Part shown: in pieces, positions 8,899 to 18,005 of the stretch
Layout of the letters: each line of letters opens with the position of its first letter
Position numbering within the stretch: position 1 is the first letter of the stretch
Assembly: GCA_905182145.1 (NCBI GenBank)
Contig: CAJJAN010000016.1
Coordinates: 1-39,054, forward strand
DNA: 39,054 bases
DNA from: an uncultured Pelagibacteraceae bacterium
GTDB taxonomy: Bacteria; Pseudomonadota; Alphaproteobacteria; Pelagibacterales; AG-422-B15
Direction: 5' to 3'
Program-made: the position numbers and the translations under genes
Notes under the pieces: model-generated
Database searches by the model: none
The model's input: only the letters and a program-made list of their open reading frames with translations
Told to the model about the DNA's origin: nothing

Positions 8899-8974
8899 AT
8901 AATTATAATTGATTAAAAATGTTTATTAGGTAATGAAGATAAAATAAATATTAAACTAAATATACTATAAAAAA

Positions 8975-9823
8975 ATGGCTATAAATTACGAAGAAATCAT
9001 GTCTCTGGAAGAAAAAAATCTTGAGTTATCATATTCACAAAGAGATTCTATTATTTATAGTCTTGGTATTGGGCTTGGTAAAGATCCAATGGATACTACT
9101 GAATTGAAATATGTATATGAAAATGGATTGATAGCCTTTCCTAGTATGGCGACTAACTTTCAATACAAATCCCCTTTACTGCTTAAAGCTAAATTAAATA
9201 TGTTAATGGTTGTCCATGGTGAGCAAGGCATAACTCTGCATCAACCTATGCCTTCAAATGCTGATGTTTTCTTAGATACAAGAGTCATAAATTGCTTTGA
9301 CCGAGGTGAGTCAAAGGGAGCAATCATAGAGACTGAAACAAAAGTAAGATTAAAGAAAGATGACTCTCCTTTGTGTACATTAATAAGTAAAACTTTTGCA
9401 AGAGGTGATGGAGGTTTTGGTGGGGAAGATGTTCCAGCTTCTACTCCAATTGAATTAGATAGTAATCCTGACATTATTCATGAAGTTACTACAACTGAAG
9501 ATCAGGCATTAATATTTAGGCTGTCTGGAGATTCTAATCCACTGCACTCTGATCCAAATTTTGCAAAAATGGCTGGCTATCCAAAACCAATTTTACATGG
9601 ACTATGTAGCTATGGGGTTGCCTGTCGATCTATTGTTGAAGCTTTGTGTGAAAAAGATAGTAAAAAACTTAAGAAATTTAATGTAAGATTTTCTTCTCCT
9701 GTTTTTCCAGGTGAAACAATTGTAACTGAAATGTGGAAAAAAGATGATGAGATACATTTTCAATCAAAAGTTAAAGAACGAGATAAAGTAGTCCTTAAAA
9801 ATGGGGTTTGTGAAATATTATGA
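8975..9823 (+). CDS. MaoC-family (R)-specific enoyl-CoA hydratase 2
   Basis: A 282-residue double-hotdog protein like the hydratase-2 domain of eukaryotic multifunctional enzyme type 2. The C-terminal half holds the catalytic signature FRLSGDSNPLHSDPNFA (D186, N188, H191), followed by GYPKPILHGLCSYG. It hydrates trans-2-enoyl-CoA to (R)-3-hydroxyacyl-CoA. The start has no Shine-Dalgarno; TATACT lies 8 bases upstream of the ATG, suggesting a leaderless transcript. The stop overlaps the start of the acyl-CoA dehydrogenase (ATGA, 9820-9823), so the two are translationally coupled and probably act in sequence on one acyl-CoA. Confidence 0.88.
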   Translation: MAINYEEIMSLEEKNLELSYSQRDSIIYSLGIGLGKDPMDTTELKYVYENGLIAFPSMATNFQYKSPLLLKAKLNMLMVVHGEQGITLHQPMPSNADVFLDTRVINCFDRGESKGAIIETETKVRLKKDDSPLCTLISKTFARGDGGFGGEDVPASTPIELDSNPDIIHEVTTTEDQALIFRLSGDSNPLHSDPNFAKMAGYPKPILHGLCSYGVACRSIVEALCEKDSKKLKKFNVRFSSPVFPGETIVTEMWKKDDEIHFQSKVKERDKVVLKNGVCEIL

Positions 9824-11001
9824 TACCTCCAGCAGGAATTGCTCCGGGTAAAGAAGATTTATTTTATAATGACTCGCATAATGCTTGGCGAAAAGAATTA
9901 AAGAAATTTGTTGCAAAAGAAATCGCTCCCTTTGTTGAGGAATGGGAAGAGGCAGGAGAATTCCCTAGAGAATTATACAAAAAAGCTGGAGACTTTGGCA
10001 TGTTGGGAATGGGATATCCGGAACAATATGGTGGGACCTCTGATGGAATCGACATTTTTCACGGCATTATAACCGCCGAAGAGCTTGCGCAAGGAAGTGG
10101 TGGAATTTCTGCTAGTTTATTATCACTTAATATTTCTCTACCTCTAATTCTTGCACTTGGAACTGAAGAACAAAAAGAAAAATATATAACACCCGTTATT
10201 GCTGGAGATAAAATAGCATGTCTGGGAGTAACAGAGCCATCAGGAGGTTCGGATGTTGCTGGTATTAAAACTAAAGCAGTAAGAGATGGTGGGGATTACA
10301 TTTTAAATGGATCAAAAATGTTTATTACTTCAGGAATGCGTGCAGATTATTATGTAATTGCATGTCGAACCGGCGGCCCAGGTACCTCTGGTATATCTGC
10401 TATCGTTGTAGATAAAGGCACACCGGGTTTTACACAAACACCACTTAAAAAAATGGGTTGGTTAGCATCTGATACAGCTGTTTTATATTTTGATGATTGC
10501 CGGGTGCCTGCAGAAAATTTAATTGGTGGAGAGAATAGTGGCTGGGCTGGAATAATGTCTAACTTTAGTCAAGAACGGCTCGGACTTACGGCTGGAATGA
10601 ATGCTTATTCTCAAATCTGTATTGATGAATCTGTGGTATGGGCAAGAGATAGAATGACTTTTGGAAAACCTTTAATTGAAAATCAAGTCATTAGACACAA
10701 ACTTTCTGAAATGTCTAGAATGGTGAATGCGACTAAAGCTTATATGGAGCTATTAACATGGAAAGTTATGAATGGTGAGAAACCTGTCGCTGATCTTTCT
10801 TTGTTAAAAGTCCAAGCAAGCAAAACAATGGAGTATTGTGCAAGAGAAGCAATGCAGATTCTCGGAGGTGCCGGATACTTAAGAGCTAACAGTGGTCCAG
10901 GTAAAGTTGAGCGTATCTATCGTGAAGTAAGAGTTAATGCAATTGGTGGTGGCTCTGAAGAAATTATGTTGGACTTAGCAGCAAGACAATTAAAATTTTA
11001 A
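9820..11001 (+). CDS. Acyl-CoA dehydrogenase
   Basis: A 393-residue FAD-dependent acyl-CoA dehydrogenase that introduces the 2,3 double bond. The family stretches are LGVTEPSGGSDVAG (about 131-144), NGSKMFITSG (about 164-173), FGKPLIENQVIRHKLSEM and the C-terminal QILGGAGYLR. The region that carries the catalytic glutamate in many family members (YEGT) reads AIGGGSEEIM here, so the base must be another residue, as is known for isovaleryl-CoA dehydrogenase and other subfamilies. It is translationally coupled to the MaoC hydratase gene. It ends one base before the convergent, larger dehydrogenase gene. The substrate is unknown. Confidence 0.92.
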   Translation: MIPPAGIAPGKEDLFYNDSHNAWRKELKKFVAKEIAPFVEEWEEAGEFPRELYKKAGDFGMLGMGYPEQYGGTSDGIDIFHGIITAEELAQGSGGISASLLSLNISLPLILALGTEEQKEKYITPVIAGDKIACLGVTEPSGGSDVAGIKTKAVRDGGDYILNGSKMFITSGMRADYYVIACRTGGPGTSGISAIVVDKGTPGFTQTPLKKMGWLASDTAVLYFDDCRVPAENLIGGENSGWAGIMSNFSQERLGLTAGMNAYSQICIDESVVWARDRMTFGKPLIENQVIRHKLSEMSRMVNATKAYMELLTWKVMNGEKPVADLSLLKVQASKTMEYCAREAMQILGGAGYLRANSGPGKVERIYREVRVNAIGGGSEEIMLDLAARQLKF

Positions 11002-11002
11002 T

Positions 11003-12772
11003 CTAAAATTCTTCAATTTCCATTTCCATTAAAGTTGATTTTCCAGATTGAACTTTTTTCGAGTACATTTGAATCTCAGGAATAAATTTATCAATAAAAT
11101 ATGTTCCTGTTTTAATCTTAGTCTTATGTTGAGGTTCATTTTTTCCATCTGAAAATTTTGCCATCCTTGCCCACATGTAGGTTAAAGATGTTAAAGCTAC
11201 TAAATTTAAGTAATCAGAAGCTGAGGAAAGAGCATTTTCAGGATCTTGCATACCATTTTGCATTAGCCACATAGTTGAAGCCATCACTTCTTTAACTGCA
11301 ACCTCTAAGGCTTTTATGAACGTTGACAGTTTTTCGTTATCTTTATTTTCATTAATAAATTCTTGAACTTCTTTTTGAAAATTTTGTAGCAGTCTGCCTT
11401 TATGCATAGTTAATTTTCTACCAACTAAGTCTAATGCTTGAATACCATTTGTTCCTTCGTAAATAAGAGCAATTCTTACATCGCGCATATATTGTTCTAG
11501 CGGATACTCTTTAGTAAAACCACTACCACCCAAAACTTGCAATGAATCCGAGCAATTTAAAAATCCTTTTTCACTACAATACGATTTAATAATGGGTGTC
11601 ATTATTGCTGCAAAATCTTCAGCTGTTTCTCTGACTGATTCATCTGGATGATGTTCCGCTAAATCAATCTTCATAGAAGTATAAATACAAAGAGCTCTCA
11701 TTGCTTCTGTGGTTGACTTTACATTCATTAGCATCCTTCTCACATCTGGATGTACTATTATATTGTCAGCTTTAGCATCTGAGTCCTGTTTATCTTTAAC
11801 AACTGAACGCATTTGTCTTCTATTTTTTGCATAATCCAATGCATTTTGATAAGCAATTTCTGACATGGCAACGCCTTGGAGCCCTACTTTTAATCTTGCA
11901 TCATTCATCATAAGGAACATAGCTTCCATACCTTTATTTGGCTCGCCGATCATCCAACCCTTAGCATCGTCCATATTCATGACGCAGGTTGGTGAAGAGA
12001 CAATGCCTAGTTTATGTTCTAGGCCGCCACAAAATATTGGATTTCTAGAATTGTCATCAAGCCTTTTTGGGACAAGAAACAAACTTATACCCTTGATACC
12101 CGCAGGCGCATCTGGCAATCGCGCAAGAACAAGATGAATAATATTTTCTGTAAGATCATGTTCACCAAATGATATCCAAATTTTTTGTCCATTTAATTTG
12201 TAGTAATCTTCTTCTGGGATAGCTGTTGTTCTGATGAGTCCTAAGTCAGTACCACACTGTGGTTCAGTTAGACACATGGTTCCCATCCACTCACCTGAAA
12301 TCATTTTTGGAAGGTATTTATCTTTTAATTCTTTATTAGCTTTTTTTAGAATAGCTTTAATTGCTCCCTGGCTTAAGCCCGGCCCCATATAAAAAGCCAT
12401 ATTTGAGGCAATGCCAATTTCACCGCTTAGTATCCCCATAGCAAATGGAGCTCCACCGCCACCATATTCTGTTGGATTGCATGCACCTATATAACCTGAG
12501 TCAATAACACTTTGGTACAATGACTTAAAATATTCTGGAGTTTTAACTTCTGGGCCCTCATTACCATCTTTCACATAAACAAGCCCTTCACGATCAGCCT
12601 TCTTATTGCTATCAACCATTTCTTGTTCGTTAAATTTAGCAACTTGCTCAACTACACTCATTACAGTTTCAGCATCATAGTCTTTGAACTGATCAATTGA
12701 CTCTGCAAAAGAGTTATACCCCAACATATCTAAATTATATTTGAAGTCTGCTATAGGACTTTTATAAACCAT
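11003..12772 (-). CDS. Long acyl-CoA dehydrogenase with extra C-terminal domain, DmdC-like
   Basis: I take the ATG at 12772 (MVYKSPIADFKYNLDML) rather than the track start at 12811; the 13 extra residues resemble nothing in the family. The resulting 589 residues match the large acyl-CoA dehydrogenase group that includes 3-methylmercaptopropionyl-CoA dehydrogenase (DmdC) of DMSP demethylation. The motifs seen are CNPTEYGGGGAPFAMG, MCLTEPQCGTDLG, LNGQKIWISFGEHD, and the catalytic glutamate in IYEGTNGIQALDLVGRKL, followed by a C-terminal helical domain of about 130 residues. Other members act on long-chain acyl-CoA, so DmdC is only a candidate. The gene is divergent, across 76 bp, from a TauE/SafE-type exporter that would suit a sulfur role. 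Confidence 0.85.
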   Translation of the reverse strand: MVYKSPIADFKYNLDMLGYNSFAESIDQFKDYDAETVMSVVEQVAKFNEQEMVDSNKKADREGLVYVKDGNEGPEVKTPEYFKSLYQSVIDSGYIGACNPTEYGGGGAPFAMGILSGEIGIASNMAFYMGPGLSQGAIKAILKKANKELKDKYLPKMISGEWMGTMCLTEPQCGTDLGLIRTTAIPEEDYYKLNGQKIWISFGEHDLTENIIHLVLARLPDAPAGIKGISLFLVPKRLDDNSRNPIFCGGLEHKLGIVSSPTCVMNMDDAKGWMIGEPNKGMEAMFLMMNDARLKVGLQGVAMSEIAYQNALDYAKNRRQMRSVVKDKQDSDAKADNIIVHPDVRRMLMNVKSTTEAMRALCIYTSMKIDLAEHHPDESVRETAEDFAAIMTPIIKSYCSEKGFLNCSDSLQVLGGSGFTKEYPLEQYMRDVRIALIYEGTNGIQALDLVGRKLTMHKGRLLQNFQKEVQEFINENKDNEKLSTFIKALEVAVKEVMASTMWLMQNGMQDPENALSSASDYLNLVALTSLTYMWARMAKFSDGKNEPQHKTKIKTGTYFIDKFIPEIQMYSKKVQSGKSTLMEMEIEEF

Positions 12773-12848
12773 GAATTCTTTCTTATTTTGATAGTAAATT
12801 AATATCAACATATATAATATATTTAAAGTTAAAAAGAATGGATAAATT

Positions 12849-13772
12849 ATGAATATTTATCTGCCCATTGCAGAGCTCTCCGTTAATATTTTTATAATAT
12901 TATCACTTGGTGGAGCTGTAGGTTTTCTCTCAGGATTACTGGGTCTAGGCGGTGGTTTTTTAATGACCCCATTACTGATGTTTATAGGTATTCCTCCAAA
13001 TGTTGCTGTTGCCACTTCTGCTAATCAAATTGTAGCTGCGTCTGTCTCAGGTGCGTTATCGCATTGGCGGCAAGGTTTAGTTGATGTTAAAATGGGTATG
13101 TATTTATTATTAGGTGGATTATTTGGTTCTTTTACTGGAATTTGGATTTTTAAATTACTAAGTAGCGCAGGACAAATTGAAACTTTTTTAGCGATAGTTT
13201 ATTTTATTCTTTTGTTTTCCATTGGAACTTTAATGTTAATTGAAAGCTCACAAGTAATTAGAGATCGTATAAGAAAGAAAACAGTTAAAAGGAAACTACA
13301 TTACCATAATTGGGCACACAGACTTCCATTCAAAGTGAGGTTTTATTCTTCTAATTTATATATTAGCGTTATACCACCAATTATAATTGGCTACTTCATA
13401 GGAATTTTATCAGCCACAATGGGTATAGGAGGATCTTTTATTTTGATTCCTTCAATGATTTACTTTCTCGGCATGCCAACTTCTAAGGTTATTGGAACAT
13501 CATTATTTCAAATTATATTTATAACAGCTTTTGTAACCTTGCTACACGCAACCTCTACTTTTGCAGTAGATGCCGTTCTAGCGTTCACTTTAATTCTTTC
13601 TTCGGTCATTGGTGCTCAATTAGGAGTAATATTTACTAATAAATTTAGAGGCGAAGAACTTAGGGCACTATTGGCAATAATAGTATTGGCAGTCGCATTT
13701 AAAATTGGAACAGATCTCTTAATTCAGCCGGCAGATATATTTTCAATATCTACAATTAAAGAACTATATTAA
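12849..13772 (+). CDS. TauE/SafE-family sulfite (anion) exporter
   Basis: A 307-residue polytopic membrane protein with about eight helices in two halves. Each half has the family's glycine-rich signature: GLLGLGGGFLMTPLLM (about 30-46) followed by the first ATSANQIVAASVSG, and later GILSATMGIGGSFILIPSM with IGTSLFQI. Members export sulfite, sulfoacetate or related anions. It heads a plus-strand run, TauE-TIGR02186-CcdA-SDR, and its stop is immediately followed by the next ATG. A short UTR with GGA about 8 bases before the ATG is present, and TATAAT lies near 12813. Confidence 0.87.
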   Translation: MNIYLPIAELSVNIFIILSLGGAVGFLSGLLGLGGGFLMTPLLMFIGIPPNVAVATSANQIVAASVSGALSHWRQGLVDVKMGMYLLLGGLFGSFTGIWIFKLLSSAGQIETFLAIVYFILLFSIGTLMLIESSQVIRDRIRKKTVKRKLHYHNWAHRLPFKVRFYSSNLYISVIPPIIIGYFIGILSATMGIGGSFILIPSMIYFLGMPTSKVIGTSLFQIIFITAFVTLLHATSTFAVDAVLAFTLILSSVIGAQLGVIFTNKFRGEELRALLAIIVLAVAFKIGTDLLIQPADIFSISTIKELY

Positions 13773-14540
13773 ATGAAAAATATTCTAATTATTTTAATTT
13801 CTTTATTCTTATACCAAGGAAATGCTAGCGCTTTAGTCATAGGTTCTGATCTTAATGAAATCACTATTGGAGCAAATTTTTCTGGACAAGACCTACTCGT
13901 TTTTGGAGCATTTTATTCTGACCCATCACTTCCAAGGGATGCAAAAGGCGATGTTATTATTGAAGTTAAGGGACCACCACAAACTGTTAAAGTAAGAAAG
14001 AAGAAGTCTTTTTATGGTTTTTGGTTAAATAATACGGAAGTTACTTTTAAGGAAGTTCCAGGTTTTTACTATTTAACAAGTACAACTGAAATTAACGATG
14101 AAATTCTTAACAAAAATAATATTACCTTATTAACTCAGCAAGATACTAATGATATTGAGTGGGGTAACATAAGATTGACAAAAGATCGACGTGATTTCTT
14201 AAATGCAATGAAAAGAAATAAGAATAATCTTGATTTATTCTCTGTAAATAATGAATCTAGTCAAATTGATATTCTTGATGGTAATCTATTTAAAACTAAT
14301 ATACCCATTCCTAACACTGTACCTATTGGTGATTATACTGTATCAGTATACTTATTAATTAATTCAGAACTTAAAAAGGATTACAGTTATGGCTTTAAGG
14401 TTAAAAGAATTGGTATTGAATCAATGATCCATAATTTGGCTATAAACTATCCTTTGATATATGGCCTTCTAGCTGTCTTGGTGGCTGGCTTAATGGGATG
14501 GATTAGTGCTGAAATGTTTCGTAGATTGAGAAAAGCATAG
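13773..14540 (+). CDS. TIGR02186 family membrane-anchored protein
   Basis: A 255-residue protein with an N-terminal signal peptide (MKNILIILISLFLYQGNASA), an extracytoplasmic beta-rich body, and a single C-terminal membrane helix near residues 228-246 (YGLLAVLVAGLMGWI). The order matches the alphaproteobacterial TIGR02186 family, whose genes commonly sit beside TauE-type permeases; characteristic pieces are FSGQDLLVFG and VIIEVKGPP. The function is not known; pairing with the exporter suggests an accessory subunit of it. The gene begins directly after the TauE stop codon with no gap and ends 3 bp before CcdA, so the three are one transcription unit. Confidence 0.85.
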   Translation: MKNILIILISLFLYQGNASALVIGSDLNEITIGANFSGQDLLVFGAFYSDPSLPRDAKGDVIIEVKGPPQTVKVRKKKSFYGFWLNNTEVTFKEVPGFYYLTSTTEINDEILNKNNITLLTQQDTNDIEWGNIRLTKDRRDFLNAMKRNKNNLDLFSVNNESSQIDILDGNLFKTNIPIPNTVPIGDYTVSVYLLINSELKKDYSYGFKVKRIGIESMIHNLAINYPLIYGLLAVLVAGLMGWISAEMFRRLRKA

Positions 14541-14543
14541 ATT

Positions 14544-15272
14544 ATGGAAGAAATATCATTCGCATTTGTATTTTTAGCAGGCTTATTAAGCTTTCTGTCT
14601 CCATGTGTTTTACCTATTGTACCTGGCTATTTATGTTTCTTAGCTGGTACTTCACTTGATAAAATAATGGATGAAGAAACTAAAAAAAATATCAGCGTCT
14701 TCAAATTTGCTGTGGCTTTTGTATTAGGCTTCTCAACTGTCTTCACTCTACTTGGTGCTACTGCTAGTTCAATTAGTAATATTTTATACGAGTATTTAGA
14801 TTATTTTAGAATTGCAGCTGGAATTATTATAATTCTTTTTGGAATTCATTTTACACATTTAATTCAATTCAATTTTTTGAATAAAGATACTAGATTTCAA
14901 ATCGATAACTTTAAACCTGGATTAATTGGGTCATATATAGTTGGTATCTCTTTTGCATTTGGATGGACGCCTTGTATTGGACCTATTTTAGGAAGTGTTT
15001 TATCGGTAGCGGCTAGTTCTGACAGTGTATACTTTGGAATATGGTTATTACTAACTTACTCAGCTGGACTAGGAATACCATTTCTGCTAGCTGCAGCTGG
15101 CATAGGATATTTCTTAAAATTTCTTGTTAGAATAAGAAGCTACATTCGTCCAATAGAGATTTTTACAGGACTCTTGCTAATTTTATTTGGAGTCCTTATT
15201 CTAACTAATCGAATGCAAGAAATTGCATTCTTTTTTATCGAATATTTTCCAATTTTAAATTCACTAGGTTAA
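14544..15272 (+). CDS. ccdA: CcdA-type cytochrome c biogenesis/thiol transport protein
   Basis: A 242-residue membrane protein of the DsbD transmembrane-domain family with about six helices. The paired redox cysteines are visible in LSFLSPCVLPIVPGY (C about 22) and FGWTPCIGPILGS (C about 143). CcdA carries reducing equivalents across the inner membrane to periplasmic thioredoxin-like proteins, for example for cytochrome c maturation. Its place behind TauE and TIGR02186 suggests a redox partner for an extracytoplasmic sulfur process, though the thiol partner gene is not in the window. The start ATG is 3 bp after the previous stop. Confidence 0.9.
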   Translation: MEEISFAFVFLAGLLSFLSPCVLPIVPGYLCFLAGTSLDKIMDEETKKNISVFKFAVAFVLGFSTVFTLLGATASSISNILYEYLDYFRIAAGIIIILFGIHFTHLIQFNFLNKDTRFQIDNFKPGLIGSYIVGISFAFGWTPCIGPILGSVLSVAASSDSVYFGIWLLLTYSAGLGIPFLLAAAGIGYFLKFLVRIRSYIRPIEIFTGLLLILFGVLILTNRMQEIAFFFIEYFPILNSLG

Positions 15273-15282
15273 GGAGATAGAT

Positions 15283-16158
15283 ATGTTTCAACAAGATTTA
15301 TTAAAAGGTAAAAGAATTCTAGTTACTGGTGGTGGCTCTGGATTAGGTAAGGCCATGGCAACTCGGTATTTAGAACTTGGTGCTGAAATATATATTTGTG
15401 GTAGAAGAAAATCAGTTCTAGATGAGTCTGCAAATGAAATGATGGAACTTCACGGAGGTTCTGTAAAAGGAATATCATGTGACATTAAAGTTCCTGAGGC
15501 CATTGAAGATATGGTTGATGAAATATGGGCAGATGGTCCTTTAACAGGTTTGGTAAATAATGCTGCTGGAAATTTTATTTCTAGAACAGAAGATCTTTCA
15601 CCTAAAGCTTTTAATGCAATTTCAAATATTGTGTTTAATGGAACTTTTTATACAACTAATGCTATTGGCAAGAGATGGTTAGAAAGTAAGTTAAAGGGAA
15701 GTGTAATTTCTATTATAACTACTTGGGTTCATAGTAGTGGTCCTTTTACAGTGCCTTCAGCAATGTCAAAGTCTGGCTTAGCAACAATGACCAAATCATT
15801 GGCTGCAGAATGGGGTAACAGAGGAATTAGGCTAAATGCAATTGCTCCAGGTCCATTCCCCACTAAAGGTGCTTGGGACAGACTTGCACCGGGTGGCAAA
15901 GGTACTAATCTAATGGATGCTATACCTATGAAAAGAACTGGGGAGTTAATTGAATTAGCTAACTTAGCTACTTTTCTTATGGCCGATGGTTGTGAATATT
16001 TAACTGGAGAGATTGTTACAATTGACGGCGCTCAATGGCTAAATCACGCTGGTAGCTTTTATGATATGCTTAAAGATGTGACAGACGATGAGTGGGACAA
16101 ACTCAGAAGTATGATTAAATCTTCTAATGAAGCTGATAAGGCTAAAAGATCAGTTTAA
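15283..16158 (+). CDS. SDR-family reductase, 2,4-dienoyl-CoA reductase-like
   Basis: A 291-residue short-chain dehydrogenase. The cofactor loop is TGGGSGLG (15-22) and the structural motif is NNAAGNF (92-98). The usual YxxxK is replaced by SxxxK (S159 and K163, in PSAMSKSGL), which is characteristic of mitochondrial-type 2,4-dienoyl-CoA reductase (DECR), as are ITTWVHSSGP and the KSLAAEWG stretch. It probably reduces 2,4-dienoyl-CoA with NADPH during unsaturated acyl-CoA breakdown, complementing the dienoyl-CoA isomerase-like gene upstream. A strong Shine-Dalgarno (AAGGAG) precedes the ATG. The stop overlaps that of the convergent SDR gene (ttaa, 16155-16158). Confidence 0.87.
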   Translation: MFQQDLLKGKRILVTGGGSGLGKAMATRYLELGAEIYICGRRKSVLDESANEMMELHGGSVKGISCDIKVPEAIEDMVDEIWADGPLTGLVNNAAGNFISRTEDLSPKAFNAISNIVFNGTFYTTNAIGKRWLESKLKGSVISIITTWVHSSGPFTVPSAMSKSGLATMTKSLAAEWGNRGIRLNAIAPGPFPTKGAWDRLAPGGKGTNLMDAIPMKRTGELIELANLATFLMADGCEYLTGEIVTIDGAQWLNHAGSFYDMLKDVTDDEWDKLRSMIKSSNEADKAKRSV

Positions 16159-16958
16159 GAAAAATAATCAGCATACATTTTACGTGACATCCTTCTAATT
16201 ATTGCTGGACAATATCGCATTACAAATACTGCCATATTTCCAGTAAAACCTACAACATTGTGTATCCCTCTTCGTTGATAGATTTTAAATACTCTTTTGG
16301 CTACTTTATCTGTTGTATGAATGACTGATCTTGATTTGATAACATCGCGTTGAAGAGCCCCAGCCATTAGTGGTGTTGACTGCTCTGCATTTAATATAGG
16401 TGTTTCGGTAAACCAGGGATTTAGCTCACTAACTTTTATTCCATATTTTGCAAATTCTATATTTAAACCTTCTGTTAAACCTCTAACAGCAAACTTAGTT
16501 GCAGAGTAAACGGATGCTCCAGGTACAGGTAGAAAGCTTCCAACAGAACCTGTGTTTATAATCATGCTTTGATCAGTCTCTTTCAACAATGGTAGAACTT
16601 TATAGACTCCATTAATAACCCCATTAAGGTTTATATTTACTACATTGTGTGCTTCCTGAATTGGGATATCTTCTATTCTTCCAGTAAATGCAGCAATCCC
16701 AGCATTATTAAAAAAAAGATTGCATGTTCCATTCGTATATTCACTATAAGCATCCACAGCATCTGTCCACTGCTCTAGATTGGTAACATCCAATTTTTTA
16801 TACATACAAGAATTGTGTCCAATCTCATTAGCAACTTCTTTTAAACCTTCTTCATTGATATCAAATAAACCAACATTCCATCCTTTTTTTGCAAAATATA
16901 GCGCTGTAGCCTTTCCAATACCTGATGCTGCTCCAGTGATAAAAATATTTTTATTCAT
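16155..16958 (-). CDS. Classical short-chain dehydrogenase/reductase
   Basis: A 267-residue SDR with TGAASGIG (8-15), NNAGIAAF (about 84-91), catalytic S138 in NTGSVGS and Y151-SAT-K155 in SVYSATKFAV. An Asp after the second strand (LFDINEEG) predicts NAD rather than NADP. The substrate is not identifiable; relatives act on alcohols, 3-hydroxyacyl or steroid substrates. The N-terminal ATG overlaps the pyrD stop (ATGA, 16955-16958), so it is coupled to pyrD and lies downstream of it, probably through genome compaction. It carries a C-terminal basic/hydrophobic extension (YCPAIIRRMSRKMYADYF) not needed for the fold. Confidence 0.85.
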   Translation of the reverse strand: MNKNIFITGAASGIGKATALYFAKKGWNVGLFDINEEGLKEVANEIGHNSCMYKKLDVTNLEQWTDAVDAYSEYTNGTCNLFFNNAGIAAFTGRIEDIPIQEAHNVVNINLNGVINGVYKVLPLLKETDQSMIINTGSVGSFLPVPGASVYSATKFAVRGLTEGLNIEFAKYGIKVSELNPWFTETPILNAEQSTPLMAGALQRDVIKSRSVIHTTDKVAKRVFKIYQRRGIHNVVGFTGNMAVFVMRYCPAIIRRMSRKMYADYFS

Positions 16959-17995
16959 ACGCCGGAGCCTATAGCTTCTGAAATAGAATTAAAACCATCT
17001 TTTTTAACTAATTGCACTAGCTCTTTATTTATCCGATTAATTAGACTTGGTCCTTGAAAAGCAAAAGCTGAATACAGCTGAACTAATGATGCACCTAATT
17101 TTATTTTTTGATAGGCATCGTGACCACTAGATACACCCCCTACTCCAATTAAAATTATTGAGCCTTGAGTTTCACGATAAATTAATTCTAAAATTTTATT
17201 TGCTTGATTAAAAAGTGGTTTTCCAGAGAGTCCACCTGTTTCATTTTGCATTTCATTTGTTAAATTTCTATCACGTTGGATAGTGGTATTTGAGATGACT
17301 AAGCCAGCAATAGAATACTTATTAACTAAATCAATAATATCTTTATAACTTTCTATATTTTCATCAGGGTTAATCTTTATAAAAATTGGCTTTTGTTTAT
17401 CTTTATCTTTAATTGAGGAAACTATTGATTTTATCAATTCTTCAAGCTCGTTTTTGTTTTGTAATTTCCTTAAATTTTCAGTATTGGGTGATGATATATT
17501 TATTGTTATATAATCTGCATACTCATACACATGATTTATTAAATTAATATAGTCATCAACAAAGTTTTTACTGTCTTTATTTGGCCCAATATTAATTCCC
17601 AGAGGGGAATAAAAATTATTTCGATTTACAAGATTGGATAAAAAATTATTTACACCTTTGTTATTAAAACCTAGCCGATTAATTATTGCTTCATCTTCTA
17701 TGTATCTAAATACTCTTGGTTTAGGATTTCCAAATTGAGGTTTTGGAGTTACGGTTCCACATTCTACAAAGCCAAAGCCAATTTTTGCCAAACTGTTGAA
17801 AACTTCAGCATTTTTATCAAATCCCGCTGCCATTCCAATAGGATTTGCAAATTTTAAGCCTGCAATATCAAGTTCAAGAGACTTATCTTTATACGCTTTT
17901 ATTAAAATAGGCGCATGCTTTAGTAGTTTAATTGAAATATTGTGAGCAGTTTCTGGATTAAATTGTCTTAATAAATTGATTAATATTTTGTCCAT
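16955..17995 (-). CDS. pyrD: Dihydroorotate dehydrogenase (quinone), class 2
   Basis: A 346-residue PyrD of the membrane-associated class 2, which oxidises dihydroorotate with quinone in pyrimidine synthesis. The N-terminal helical part (FNPETAHNISIKLLK) is the class 2 membrane-binding extension. Further signatures are NPIGMAAGFDKNAE (about 51-64), VECGTVTPKPQFGNPKPR, NRLGFNNKG and the catalytic serine in INISSPNTENLR, followed by the FMN-binding VGGVSSG region. The gene lies between lysS and the SDR on the minus strand. No regulatory motif was found in the 10-bp spacer to lysS, so transcription is probably shared. Confidence 0.94.
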   Translation of the reverse strand: MDKILINLLRQFNPETAHNISIKLLKHAPILIKAYKDKSLELDIAGLKFANPIGMAAGFDKNAEVFNSLAKIGFGFVECGTVTPKPQFGNPKPRVFRYIEDEAIINRLGFNNKGVNNFLSNLVNRNNFYSPLGINIGPNKDSKNFVDDYINLINHVYEYADYITINISSPNTENLRKLQNKNELEELIKSIVSSIKDKDKQKPIFIKINPDENIESYKDIIDLVNKYSIAGLVISNTTIQRDRNLTNEMQNETGGLSGKPLFNQANKILELIYRETQGSIILIGVGGVSSGHDAYQKIKLGASLVQLYSAFAFQGPSLINRINKELVQLVKKDGFNSISEAIGSGV

Positions 17996-18005
17996 ATCAA
18001 ATAGG

